Origin: Mycobacterium sp. OAS707
GTDB taxonomy: Bacteria; Actinomycetota; Actinomycetes; Mycobacteriales; Mycobacteriaceae
Reading direction: 5' to 3'
DNA length: 64,000 nucleotides
NCBI RefSeq assembly: GCF_014873705.1
Contig: NZ_JADBDS010000005.1
Span: 124,001 to 188,000, forward strand
Shown here: positions 15,968 to 24,897 of the stretch, piece after piece
How positions within the stretch are numbered: the stretch's first letter is position 1
Layout: each line of letters opens with the position of its first letter
The notes under the pieces: model-generated
Told to the model about the DNA's origin: nothing
What the model saw: only the letters and a program-made list of their open reading frames with translations
The model's database searches: none
Program-made: the position numbers and the translations under genes

Positions 15968-18682
15968 ATGAACGCCACCGCGGATCTCGCCGAGGGCGAC
16001 CGACCGGCCGAGATGATCGAGTTGAAGGTGCACGGGGTGTCGGGAACCCCGGCGACCACACTGCTGGCCTACCCACCCGAACTCATCGAATGTGTCTACG
16101 GTGACCAGGACGCTGGTTTCCATCGGCGCAGAGAGCTTTTGGCCGAACCCCAAGTCGATGTCTCGGCGCAGCCTGGATTCGCCCCGTCCGGCCGACAGAC
16201 TGAGGCGTTCTGCTGGGGCGGGTTGACATCTGGACCGGCGACCAGAGCACTTTGGCTGCTGTTCTTGCCCTTCATCTTCGTCAATCTGGCGCACTGGATG
16301 CTGCCGGCGACCGACCGCAAACGGTGCGCTCGATGGTCGGTACGGTTGTTGCGTCTGCTGGGCCTGACCTTGACGATGGCGCTGTCGCTGAGCCTGGTGT
16401 CGGTGGCCGTTGACATCGTGGGCTGGCAATGCGCGGGCCTACCGCAATGCGCGCAACGGTTGGGGCCGTTGACTTTTCTGTCATCCTGGCCAGCGGCGAT
16501 TCGCCTGGCGGCGACGGCGGCTCCCGTGCTGGCAATGGCCGGGGTGCTGATGCTGATGCAGAAGCAGACTCCGCGCATCGGTGCGCCGCCACCGGACGCC
16601 TCCGACGTCTCACCCTCGAAGTCACCGCTGACCCAACCGCGCTTCTGGAACGGTGACCGATCGGTGACGCGGCTGCGTGACTGTCACCTGACCGTGTGGT
16701 TCTCGTTGGCCGCGGCACTGGTGCTGGCACCCGCGAGGACCATCGACGACGGTTCACCGAGGTGGCCGACTGCCGTGCTTCTCGCAGTGAACCTCGTATT
16801 TCTGATCACCAGCGTGGGGTTGACATTCTGCGACCAGGTGACCGCGCGAGGTGGCGACGGCCTACCCGGTGATCAAACCGACCGACCGTCGCAGGTGACA
16901 CGATGGATGTGGGTGTCGTCGTTGATTGTGAGCCTCACCTCGCTGGGATGGGTAGCGGCAGGCGCGCTCTGGGCTGACCGCGCGCCCCAGGGCACGGCAA
17001 TCCTCGGTGCCGGGTCGCTGCCCTACCTGGGTCCGGTCACCGAGTGGGTCATCGGGATCCAGGCGGTCCTGCTCGTGGCACTGCTGGCCACGACGTTGTT
17101 GTCCAAGCGGACCCCGGCGGCGCCTGAGCGCGGCTTTCGGCCCACGCTGCGAGGCCTGACCGCTCCGTGCGTCGCCCTGCTCGCATGGCTTATCAGCGGC
17201 GAAATGTCGGTAGCTCTTGGCTTTTGGGTTGCCCGGATACTCGGTGAGCCCGTGCAGTCAGCGCAAGCCACCGACGAGTTCACCCACCAGGCCGCGCAGC
17301 GGCTGCATGCCGCCGCCGACGCAGTGCTCGCACTCGCGAGAACCGATGAGGGCAGCGGGTCAGCCCAAGCATCGTCGAAGGTACTCGGCGATTTCGTTGC
17401 CGCCGCCAATGGGCCAGCACCGTTGCAACTGTTCGACACCTACTTCATCGGTTCCGCGGTCAACCTGGTGGTCATCGTCGTGGTGCTGTGTACCGCGTTA
17501 TGCGTGGGCGTCATGACATGGCTGCGCGGACGCAAGCCCGACGCGGTGTCGAAGGTCTGGGACGACTACGGTGGACCCTCGGCGCAGACGCAGGCCGACC
17601 ACAACGCACACTCCACGTCGACCACGTCGACGGGGAAACGACGAAAAGCAATGGCGCTGATGGAGATATCTCGCGCCAAGGCGGTCGCTTCGACGCGAGC
17701 GTGGGCGGCGCTGACCGACCGCGGACCCCGCATCTTATTGTGGCTGATCATCGCCGCACTTGCCGCGACGGTGGTGTTCGTCATTTCCAGCGTGATCGCC
17801 ACGTTGGTGAACCACGAACGACACGATCTGGCGTCATGGTTTGGCGGACACGATGATTCCGCATGGACAGCAGTCCTGGCGTTCGGGCAGGCGTTGACAG
17901 CGCTAGTCGCCTCCCTCGCAATCGGGTTGGCCTACCGTGCGTTCCGCGACCGTGAGACCCGACGCCACGTCGCCGTGCTGTGGGATGTGGTGACGTTCTG
18001 GCCGCGGGCTTCTCACCCCCTGGGACCCCCCTGCTACGGCGAACGTGCCGTTCCGGACCTGTGGCTGCGGACATCGCTGCTGAGCACAAAGTCTAAAGTA
18101 GTTATTGCAGCGCACAGTCAAGGGACTGTCATTGCCGCCGCCGCACTCCTGATGAACAGCGATGCGCCAGACCCAGAGGCCCTCGGCGCAGATAAACGGC
18201 CACTGTTTTCCCGGCCCGTCGCCCTGCTCACATTCGGCTGCGTGCTGCGCCGGCTGTATGCGCGCAACTTTCCGGCATACTTCGGTTATCAGTCGCTGAA
18301 TCTGCTGCGCGGCAAGGCTTCAGGGGATGGCGCGCTGGCGACGCGATGGATCGATTTGTGGTCGCTGACCGATCCTCTCGGCGGCTGGGTCTTCGACGAG
18401 GATCTGTCCCCACCGGCCGGGATTCCCGTAGGACCGACCCTTGACCGCCGTCTTGCTGACGCCCAAGGACTGGGCCCTGAACCTGACACGGGACGATATC
18501 CGCCGATATGTGGCCATTCGGGATTCTGGACCCGGCCGGAATACGACGGCGCCCTGAGCGCACTGCAATCGCGGATCGAAGCGCAGCCGCGCTCACCGGT
18601 CGAACTCGAAACGACGCCGGGTGGACCCGACGAGGCCGGGCCACCGCTTGTTCCGTTGCGCTTTGCGGGCCCGTGCGAATAG
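15968..18682 (+). CDS. Large multi-pass membrane protein with alpha/beta-hydrolase (lipase) motif
   Basis: 904 residues from an ATG at 15968. An N-terminal segment IELKVHGVSGTP resembles the start of an alpha/beta-hydrolase fold. Several membrane helices follow (around 90-115, 130-155, 175-195, 230-250, 315-335, 360-380, 410-440, 490-510, 580-610 and 635-655). The C-terminal half carries VVIAAHSQGTVIAAA, with a nucleophile-elbow Ser717. Topology and motif suggest a membrane-embedded esterase or lipase. It is divergent from the tyrosinase gene, with 262 bases between them. The family is not named; the function is inferred from one motif. Confidence 0.75.
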   Translation: MNATADLAEGDRPAEMIELKVHGVSGTPATTLLAYPPELIECVYGDQDAGFHRRRELLAEPQVDVSAQPGFAPSGRQTEAFCWGGLTSGPATRALWLLFLPFIFVNLAHWMLPATDRKRCARWSVRLLRLLGLTLTMALSLSLVSVAVDIVGWQCAGLPQCAQRLGPLTFLSSWPAAIRLAATAAPVLAMAGVLMLMQKQTPRIGAPPPDASDVSPSKSPLTQPRFWNGDRSVTRLRDCHLTVWFSLAAALVLAPARTIDDGSPRWPTAVLLAVNLVFLITSVGLTFCDQVTARGGDGLPGDQTDRPSQVTRWMWVSSLIVSLTSLGWVAAGALWADRAPQGTAILGAGSLPYLGPVTEWVIGIQAVLLVALLATTLLSKRTPAAPERGFRPTLRGLTAPCVALLAWLISGEMSVALGFWVARILGEPVQSAQATDEFTHQAAQRLHAAADAVLALARTDEGSGSAQASSKVLGDFVAAANGPAPLQLFDTYFIGSAVNLVVIVVVLCTALCVGVMTWLRGRKPDAVSKVWDDYGGPSAQTQADHNAHSTSTTSTGKRRKAMALMEISRAKAVASTRAWAALTDRGPRILLWLIIAALAATVVFVISSVIATLVNHERHDLASWFGGHDDSAWTAVLAFGQALTALVASLAIGLAYRAFRDRETRRHVAVLWDVVTFWPRASHPLGPPCYGERAVPDLWLRTSLLSTKSKVVIAAHSQGTVIAAAALLMNSDAPDPEALGADKRPLFSRPVALLTFGCVLRRLYARNFPAYFGYQSLNLLRGKASGDGALATRWIDLWSLTDPLGGWVFDEDLSPPAGIPVGPTLDRRLADAQGLGPEPDTGRYPPICGHSGFWTRPEYDGALSALQSRIEAQPRSPVELETTPGGPDEAGPPLVPLRFAGPCE

Positions 18683-19165
18683 CTTGGCGGTGGCGCATGC
18701 AACCTCGGGCATGGGAGGACTGATTCGCCACTCGCGGCGCGCCGACATCGCGGGACCAATTCCCTCGCTCGGCCAACCGCTGACAGGCTCAAGTCGACAT
18801 AGCCAGATCCAAAACTTGAGCTACTCCGTGAAGTCTGTAGGCGGCGGTTGGCGCAAAGCATCGTAACGCTGCGCCGCAAGCCGTTCGGGAAGCCAGACAC
18901 GGGCTTGGGCTCGGCGAATATCACCATTCCGCTGTGTGGGAGCCTTCTCGATCCGCCAGAGCAAGGACTCCCAGAGCAAGGGAACTGATTCGGCGGGGTG
19001 TCACGCACGCCACGTCATGCCCATACCTAGATTCGAGCGCCCAACTACGCGTTTTAATGGGTTGTTAGACAAGCACTTTCAGCTTGTTAACTATGTTGCA
19101 TCTCGACAACGTTCGCGTTCGTTCTTCGCCGTAACACTTGTGAAAGCTCATCGTCCTCATCACCA
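18683..19165. other. 483-base gap without a convincing gene
   Basis: This gap separates the convergent ends of the membrane-hydrolase gene and the EccC gene. Reading frames here are short or overlap the adjoining genes in the wrong frame. A less GC-rich stretch lies at ~19050-19140. I see no RNA gene and no strong hairpin with a U-tract. Confidence 0.5.
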
Positions 19166-22100
19166 TCAGCGTCGCCGCGCAATGACCGGCGGATCCGACC
19201 ACCCGACCAGCACACCGTCGGTGCCGCGCCGGGTCCACAGCAAGCCCTTGCCGGGCCGCTGCGGCGCGGCGAACACCCCGGGCACGATCGCGCCGTAGGA
19301 GCGATGGCCGTCCATGATCACCACCGGCGCCTGCATGTTCATCATCCGGCCCAGCACGCCGCCCTGCGACTGGTAGCTGAACGTGCGGATGTCGGCGGTG
19401 GCCACGATGTGCAGCCCCAGGTCGTCGCCCTCGTCGACGTAGGCGATCAGTTTGGCCAGCGGGCTGTTGGCATGCGACCAGGAGGTGATGCCGTCGATGA
19501 CGACGAAGAACTCGCGGCCCTCCCAGAACCGCTTGGTCGCCAGGTCGTGCTGGCTGGTTCCCGGCGGCGGGCGGCGCTTCTCCAGGATCGCGCACAGTTC
19601 GTCGACCACCGCGGTGATGGCGGTCGGTGTCTGCGCGTAGGCGCCCAGCCAGGTGTCCTCGGGCACCACCCCGACCGAGGTCCGGCGCGGGTCGATCAGG
19701 ATGATCGTCGCGTCCTGGCTGCGGTAGGACGCCATGATGCCCTTCATCATCGCGCGCAGCCACGCCGTCAGACCCGAACCGGCCAGCCCGGTGGCCACCA
19801 CGTGCGGGTGATCGTGGAAGTCGATTGTCGCTGTGCCCAAAGTGGATTCGGCCAAACCGAACGGCACCATCCCGGGCTGCAGATCCAGCGCGCCCGCGAA
19901 CACGTCGGCCAGCGGCACCGACTCGGGCAGCCGCACCACCGTGGTCGCCTTGTCCACCCCGGAGACCCGGCGCACGATTTCGCTCAGCGCATCGCCCTCG
20001 ACCGGGCCCGCGACCGGCCGGCCCTCGAGCTGCGGTGGCGTCGCCAGCACCGGGGCGCCGACCATCAGGTGATGGCCGTCGCGGGTCAACCCGCGACCGG
20101 GTAGATCGGGCACCTCACGCACCGGGTTGCGTTCGGGGTCGCGCGGGTCACGCTTGACCTCGGTGTCGTGTTCGTTGACCAGCTTGAGCTCCAGGCGCTG
20201 ACCGGTCTCGGCGCGCACCGCCGACTGCAGCCCCGACAGCGAGCTGGTGTGGGTGATGATCACCCGCACGCCGTAGTTGCGGGCCCGCTGCAACGCCAGC
20301 ACCCGATCGACCAGCGCGGTGTGGCCCTCGGTGAAGTTCTTCCAGCCGTCGACGACGAGCACCACCTCACCGCCGGACACCCCGATGTCCACCGGGTTGG
20401 GTCCGAACTTGGCCGCACGCACCTTGCCCATATCCAGGTTGCGGGTGGTGAACGCCTTATCCCGTTCCAGCACAATGTTTTCCAGCGTCGACACCATCCG
20501 CGACACCCCCTCGGCGTCGGAGACCGCGACCACCGACGCGACGTGTGGCAGGTCGGCGACCCGCGCCAGCTGCGGGCCGCTGGCGGCGATGCAATAGAAC
20601 TGCACCCGCTCCGGGCGATACAGCAGCGCCCCAGTGGTCACCATCGTCATCACCGCGGTGGTGGCGCCGCGGCCCGGCGCGGCGACCACCAGCGCGTTGT
20701 CGTTGAGCATGTCGAGGCTGTACACCTCTTGGCGGGCGCCGCGCGGATAGTCGGCCAGCGCCACCGGCAGCACCAATCCCGGGTTGTTGCCGTAGTCCTC
20801 ATACCAGGGCCGGCCGCGCCAGCGAGCCACCAATTCGTCTGCCGGGGTCGGGTCACCGAGCACCGGAAGCCACAGCGAGCGCGGCGGGCGCTCCTTGGCG
20901 GCCTGCAGCGAGTCGGTGATCGCGGTGGCCAGTTTGAACGGCGCCTCGACCGGCCGCACCGGCAGCGGGATCACCTCCGGTGCCGGCGGCGCGGTCAACC
21001 GGTTGTCGACGTCGCGCGCCTCGGCGGCGGTGAACACCCGCGGCGCGAACTCCGCCCCCGAGCGCTGCGGAGCCGCCAGCACGCCGGCGTCATCGGTCTT
21101 GGGCACGAAGTCCGCCGAGGTGTAGAAGTAGCGGAACTTGCGCGGCTCGCGCAGCGCCACCCGCAGATAGGCGGTGCCCTCCTCGCCTTCCGACGCGATG
21201 TGGGCCGCGGCGTTGGAGCCGATCGCCGCGCGCGACTCCTCCTCGGTGCCGGTGCGCGCCGCGATGCTAAAACCCAAGAGCTTGTTGATATCCCGCAGAT
21301 TCTGGGTGTCCTTGGTCTGCCCGACCAGCTGCAGGAACACGTGCAGAGAGCGGCCCACCCGCGCGATGCGCAGATACAGCTTGCGGAACTTGGGACCCCA
21401 GATCGGGTCGGCGAACACCTCGTTGTACTCGTCGGTGATCACCCACAGCGCCGGGATCGGCGGCAACGACGGATCCACCAGGCGGCGCTGGTTGTAGGTG
21501 GTGATGTCGGGGCAGTCCTCCAGGTCGGCGATGATCTTGCCGCGCCGGTCGATCTCGCCGTCCAGGGCGTCATAGAGCCGGCCCACCAGGTGGCGTTCCT
21601 CGGCCAGGTTGCTCACCGCGGCCACCACATGCGGGAAGCGCCCGATCATGCCGGCGGCAGACTTCAGCTTGAAGTCGGTGAACACGATGTTGAGCACCTC
21701 AGGCGAATGGGTCAGGCACGCCCCGGCGACCGCGGTGATCAGGCCCTCGGACTTGCCGGCGCCGGTGGTCCCGATGAACAGCGAGTGCATGCCCATGCCG
21801 CCCTGGGAGCCCTCGCGCAGATTGAACTCCGCGACCTCCCCGGTGTCGCTGTACACCCCGACGGGAAAGCGCATCCACGCCGGGCCCTGCGCGCGGGTGG
21901 CCGCCCACAGCCGGTCGGTGTCCAGCCGGCGCGGGTCACGAATCCCCAACACGTCCAACAACGTTCGTTCCTCGGCCGAGGAGGCGGAGATCGTCACGCT
22001 GGCCGACCCCGGGGCCCGGTAGCGGGCCAGGCTGCGGGCGAAGCGTTCGGCGTCATCGACGCTCATCGCGTCGGCGGTGGCGTAGAACGCGTCGTCGAGC

Positions 22101-23341
22101 TCGTCGCTGGCCGCGGCCCCTTCATACAGGCTCTGTGCCACCCGCTGCCGGGGATCGGTGCTGACTTGTTTGCGCAGCACACCGTCGCGCAGCCGGTAGG
22201 TGGTGTCGGGGGTGAAGCCGACCCAGAACCGGGCGCCGCCGGGCGCTGCGACCGACGGGCGCGGGGGCACATCGGTGGCCAGCCGGACGAAACACGTACT
22301 GGCGTAACCGGATGCGCCGGTCAGCCCGGCCCAGTCCTCGGGGCTGCCGCAGTGGTCGTCGATGATCACGCGCAGCGGCATCGCCGAGGCGAGGCCCGCG
22401 GTGACGCCGCTAGAAGGCGGCGACCAGGCGGGCCGGGCGTCGTCGACCTGCTCGTCGAAGAACGCCTCCAGCTCGGCGGGTGAGCTGAAGACCATCCGGC
22501 GTTCGCCGCAGCCGTCGCGGCGGCTGTCGTGCTGAACGTGGGGCAGCCACTTGACCCAGTCCCACTGCTCGACATCCGAACTGACGACGATGAGCTGCAG
22601 GTCGGCGGGGCTGTGGAAGGCGGCCAGTTGGCACATCACCGCCCGGGCCAGGCTGCGGGCCTCGTCGAGGTCACCGACGAAGGACAGGCCCGGAAACCGT
22701 TGCAGCCAAATCACCTTCGGCATGTCGTCGACGTATTCCTGGGCGTTGAGAAACTTACGCAATGCGTGCCCGGTGGCGGGTTCGAGGTCGGCGGCCGGCG
22801 CGATCTCCGGCTTCTCCAAGGTCATGGCCAGCTTGACCTTGCCGACACCGACACGCACGACTGCGAACATCGGCTCGCCGGGCTCGCGGTCCCACATCCG
22901 TTCTGAGCCGGCGACACCGAACAGATCGGTTGGGTCCCAATGGAAGTGGCGGCGGTGCGCCCACTGCCGTTGGCGCTGGACGTCGACCTCGTCGCGGATC
23001 TCGTCGAGGCGGGAGAACCACTTGCGCCGGCGGCCCAGCAGCTCGCCGAACGACATCTTGCGCCCGGCGCCGCGGTTGCGCACGAGCAGGCCGATGGCGC
23101 TGATGCCGGCCATGCCGCCGAACAGACCGAAACCGCCGGCGAGCTGACGCTGCCCGGAGGCGTACATCACGACGATCAGACCGACGATGCCGACGAGCAG
23201 GCCGATCGGCAACACGATGCCCCAGATGCTGCGCGGGATCGGGATGGGCGCGACGATCGGCGCCTCGAGCTTGATCTTGCCGCCGCCGGTTTCCGGATCG
23301 GGAACACGCTCACCAGGGCGCACGAAGCTCTGCGTGGTCAC
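19166..23341 (-). CDS. eccC: EccC-type FtsK/SpoIIIE ATPase of type VII secretion
   Basis: About 1391 residues from a GTG at 23341 preceded by AGGGTGG; a GTG 9 bases upstream is also possible. Two N-terminal membrane helices (~40-85) are followed by three ATPase domains. Domain 1 has Walker A GTTGAGKSEG (Lys530) and Walker B ALWVITDEYNE. Domain 2 has APGRGATT and domain 3 has GLAGSGLTA, both lacking the Walker lysine. The length matches single-chain EccC proteins such as EccC2 rather than split EccCa/Cb. EccC recognises C-terminal signals of secreted WXG100/PE clients and drives export. No eccB, eccD, eccE, mycP or esx pair lies in the window. Confidence 0.92.
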   Translation of the reverse strand: MTTQSFVRPGERVPDPETGGGKIKLEAPIVAPIPIPRSIWGIVLPIGLLVGIVGLIVVMYASGQRQLAGGFGLFGGMAGISAIGLLVRNRGAGRKMSFGELLGRRRKWFSRLDEIRDEVDVQRQRQWAHRRHFHWDPTDLFGVAGSERMWDREPGEPMFAVVRVGVGKVKLAMTLEKPEIAPAADLEPATGHALRKFLNAQEYVDDMPKVIWLQRFPGLSFVGDLDEARSLARAVMCQLAAFHSPADLQLIVVSSDVEQWDWVKWLPHVQHDSRRDGCGERRMVFSSPAELEAFFDEQVDDARPAWSPPSSGVTAGLASAMPLRVIIDDHCGSPEDWAGLTGASGYASTCFVRLATDVPPRPSVAAPGGARFWVGFTPDTTYRLRDGVLRKQVSTDPRQRVAQSLYEGAAASDELDDAFYATADAMSVDDAERFARSLARYRAPGSASVTISASSAEERTLLDVLGIRDPRRLDTDRLWAATRAQGPAWMRFPVGVYSDTGEVAEFNLREGSQGGMGMHSLFIGTTGAGKSEGLITAVAGACLTHSPEVLNIVFTDFKLKSAAGMIGRFPHVVAAVSNLAEERHLVGRLYDALDGEIDRRGKIIADLEDCPDITTYNQRRLVDPSLPPIPALWVITDEYNEVFADPIWGPKFRKLYLRIARVGRSLHVFLQLVGQTKDTQNLRDINKLLGFSIAARTGTEEESRAAIGSNAAAHIASEGEEGTAYLRVALREPRKFRYFYTSADFVPKTDDAGVLAAPQRSGAEFAPRVFTAAEARDVDNRLTAPPAPEVIPLPVRPVEAPFKLATAITDSLQAAKERPPRSLWLPVLGDPTPADELVARWRGRPWYEDYGNNPGLVLPVALADYPRGARQEVYSLDMLNDNALVVAAPGRGATTAVMTMVTTGALLYRPERVQFYCIAASGPQLARVADLPHVASVVAVSDAEGVSRMVSTLENIVLERDKAFTTRNLDMGKVRAAKFGPNPVDIGVSGGEVVLVVDGWKNFTEGHTALVDRVLALQRARNYGVRVIITHTSSLSGLQSAVRAETGQRLELKLVNEHDTEVKRDPRDPERNPVREVPDLPGRGLTRDGHHLMVGAPVLATPPQLEGRPVAGPVEGDALSEIVRRVSGVDKATTVVRLPESVPLADVFAGALDLQPGMVPFGLAESTLGTATIDFHDHPHVVATGLAGSGLTAWLRAMMKGIMASYRSQDATIILIDPRRTSVGVVPEDTWLGAYAQTPTAITAVVDELCAILEKRRPPPGTSQHDLATKRFWEGREFFVVIDGITSWSHANSPLAKLIAYVDEGDDLGLHIVATADIRTFSYQSQGGVLGRMMNMQAPVVIMDGHRSYGAIVPGVFAAPQRPGKGLLWTRRGTDGVLVGWSDPPVIARRR

Positions 23342-23463
23342 GCAGACCACCCTAATGGGGCGCGAACCACCCGCTGTGCGGCAATTTCGGCGGTACGCCT
23401 AAGCAAACACACCGCCGATGGCAGCGGCCAATCTACTAGCGGCAATGGCGATTTGGGTGAAAT

Positions 23464-23970
23464 CTAGACAGGTGCGCGGCCAGTTCCCGAGCCGCCGCCG
23501 GCCGCCCCGCCCGGGTCCAGCGGCACGTAGGGCGTGTGGAAGTGACCGAACTCGTCTTCTTCCATGTCTCCGGTGATCCGGAACGGCTCACGTGGATCGT
23601 CCCAGCCGTCGCTGACCTCCATGATTCGCCCGCTGGCTCCCCCGGAGCCGAGTCCGTCGAGGCCGCCGGCACCGGGAACGGCGCGGTAGCGGTCGGCGTT
23701 CTGCTCGTCGGTGGCCTCGGTCTGGGCGACACCGCTGGACGTGGTGGCTTGCAGGGCAGGGCCTTTCGAAGCGACCTGGGCGGTCATGTGGGCGACCTGG
23801 GTGCCCATGGCGGCGGCGACGCTGGCGGCTGCGGCGTCCATCGGAGAGCCGGGCTTGGGGATGGGCGCCGCACCGGGATTGGGCGTGGCGACCTGTTCGG
23901 CGGTCGCGGCCACTGACGCCGCGCCCTGCAGCATCCGGGACGGGTTCACCTTGATCGGCTCAGCAGCCAT
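23464..23970 (-). CDS. PE-like/Esp-like small protein next to EccC
   Basis: 168 residues from the ATG at 23970, with GGAGGAG upstream; a longer in-frame start is less well supported. The N-terminal ~100 residues are Ala-rich and read as two helices (NPSRMLQGAASVAATAEQV; DAAAASVAAAMGTQVAHMT) in the style of PE or Esp proteins, but there is no clear Pro-Glu start. The C-terminal part is Gly/Asp rich and disordered. It lies 122 bases upstream of EccC on the same strand. It is probably a secretion substrate or accessory, inferred from position and composition. Confidence 0.65.
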   Translation of the reverse strand: MAAEPIKVNPSRMLQGAASVAATAEQVATPNPGAAPIPKPGSPMDAAAASVAAAMGTQVAHMTAQVASKGPALQATTSSGVAQTEATDEQNADRYRAVPGAGGLDGLGSGGASGRIMEVSDGWDDPREPFRITGDMEEDEFGHFHTPYVPLDPGGAAGGGSGTGRAPV

Positions 23971-24272
23971 CACGCACTCCTCCACATGCGCTTAGCTTAA
24001 GGGCCGCGATCCGATGACGTGGCCACGTTTTCGAGCGCCCACCCGACGACCTCGGCGATTGCAACATCTAATGCTCGCGCCTGCGGCGTCGTCCGAAAGG
24101 ACGATCAGGCGACGATTTCGATCTGATGCTCACCACCTGCCAACTGGTTCAATCCCAGTATCGCGCAGCAGTATTGCCGCAGTTCTTAGGCGGTTTTTAC
24201 AGCCCGAAGCGGCCCGCGTGACCTAGATATGACCTGACTCAATTTGCGACCAGCAACGAGAGGACACGTCAT

Positions 24273-24560
24273 ATGACCAGCAGGGGCCCCGTACCGACCT
24301 CCGAGTTGCGTTGGATACCTGAAGCGATTGCCAATCTGATGCTTCGACGCAACATCACCAGCCGCGACCAGCTCGCCGGGGTAATCGGCGTAAGCCGGTC
24401 GAGAGTCTACGACATGTTTGAGGGCGGCTGGTCGGGAAGAGCGTCAACCAGCGTGCTGGCCCAAATCGCCGGCGCGTTCGGTGTTCCGCTCGGCTCCCTG
24501 GCGACCAAGCCGGCGCTGCAGCACCGTCCAGCGAGGGCCCAGCGGTCAGTAGCTACGTAG
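24273..24560 (+). CDS. XRE-type helix-turn-helix regulator
   Basis: 95 residues from an ATG after a purine-rich site. Residues ~20-75 form a Cro/CI-type HTH: LMLRRNITSRDQLAGVIGVS, then RVYDMFEGGW and ASTSVLAQIAGAFGVPLGSL. It is near the minimal size for such a regulator, with only a short tail. It precedes a 70-residue gene and the OLD nuclease on the same strand, so it may control them. Codon use looks less GC-biased than in flanking genes, in keeping with an acquired module. Confidence 0.75.
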   Translation: MTSRGPVPTSELRWIPEAIANLMLRRNITSRDQLAGVIGVSRSRVYDMFEGGWSGRASTSVLAQIAGAFGVPLGSLATKPALQHRPARAQRSVAT

Positions 24561-24596
24561 AAGGAGGTTGTCGGCGCCCGGCGGGACAATCTGACA

Positions 24597-24809
24597 ATGG
24601 GCCGGTTAACAGATGACCTCGTCTTCGTGCCGCACGACGGGTACGTACGGAACTCGTTTCACGCGCAGATGTCACATCTGCATTTGCGCGAGGCCCTCCG
24701 GGCGCAGCAGGAGGCCGCGTTAGTCGAATGGCTGAAAGATCATCCCGTCGGCGAACTGATGGCGTACACGCTCAAACGCAACGGCTTCGGTCACCTGCTG
24801 AACGAATAA
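24597..24809 (+). CDS. Small unknown protein between regulator and OLD nuclease
   Basis: 70 residues with AAGGAGG about 30 bases upstream of the ATG. It is polar and probably helical in the middle (LHLREALRAQQEAALVEWLK). It has no signal peptide, membrane helix or known motif. It lies between the XRE gene and the OLD nuclease on one strand, which is the best argument that it is real. Confidence 0.5.
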   Translation: MGRLTDDLVFVPHDGYVRNSFHAQMSHLHLREALRAQQEAALVEWLKDHPVGELMAYTLKRNGFGHLLNE

Positions 24810-24897
24810 GCGGTACGAGGGCAAATCGCGACTTCGTAGTCAACGCGCCGACCGGCTGCCGCCAAGATGTCGGAGGAATCAACCATCATGGTTGCCT

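Noticed and set aside
20168..22483. A 771-codon plus-strand frame opposite eccC
   Set aside because: It is the antisense shadow of a GC-rich real gene; composition is Arg/Gly/His-heavy and no domain is present.
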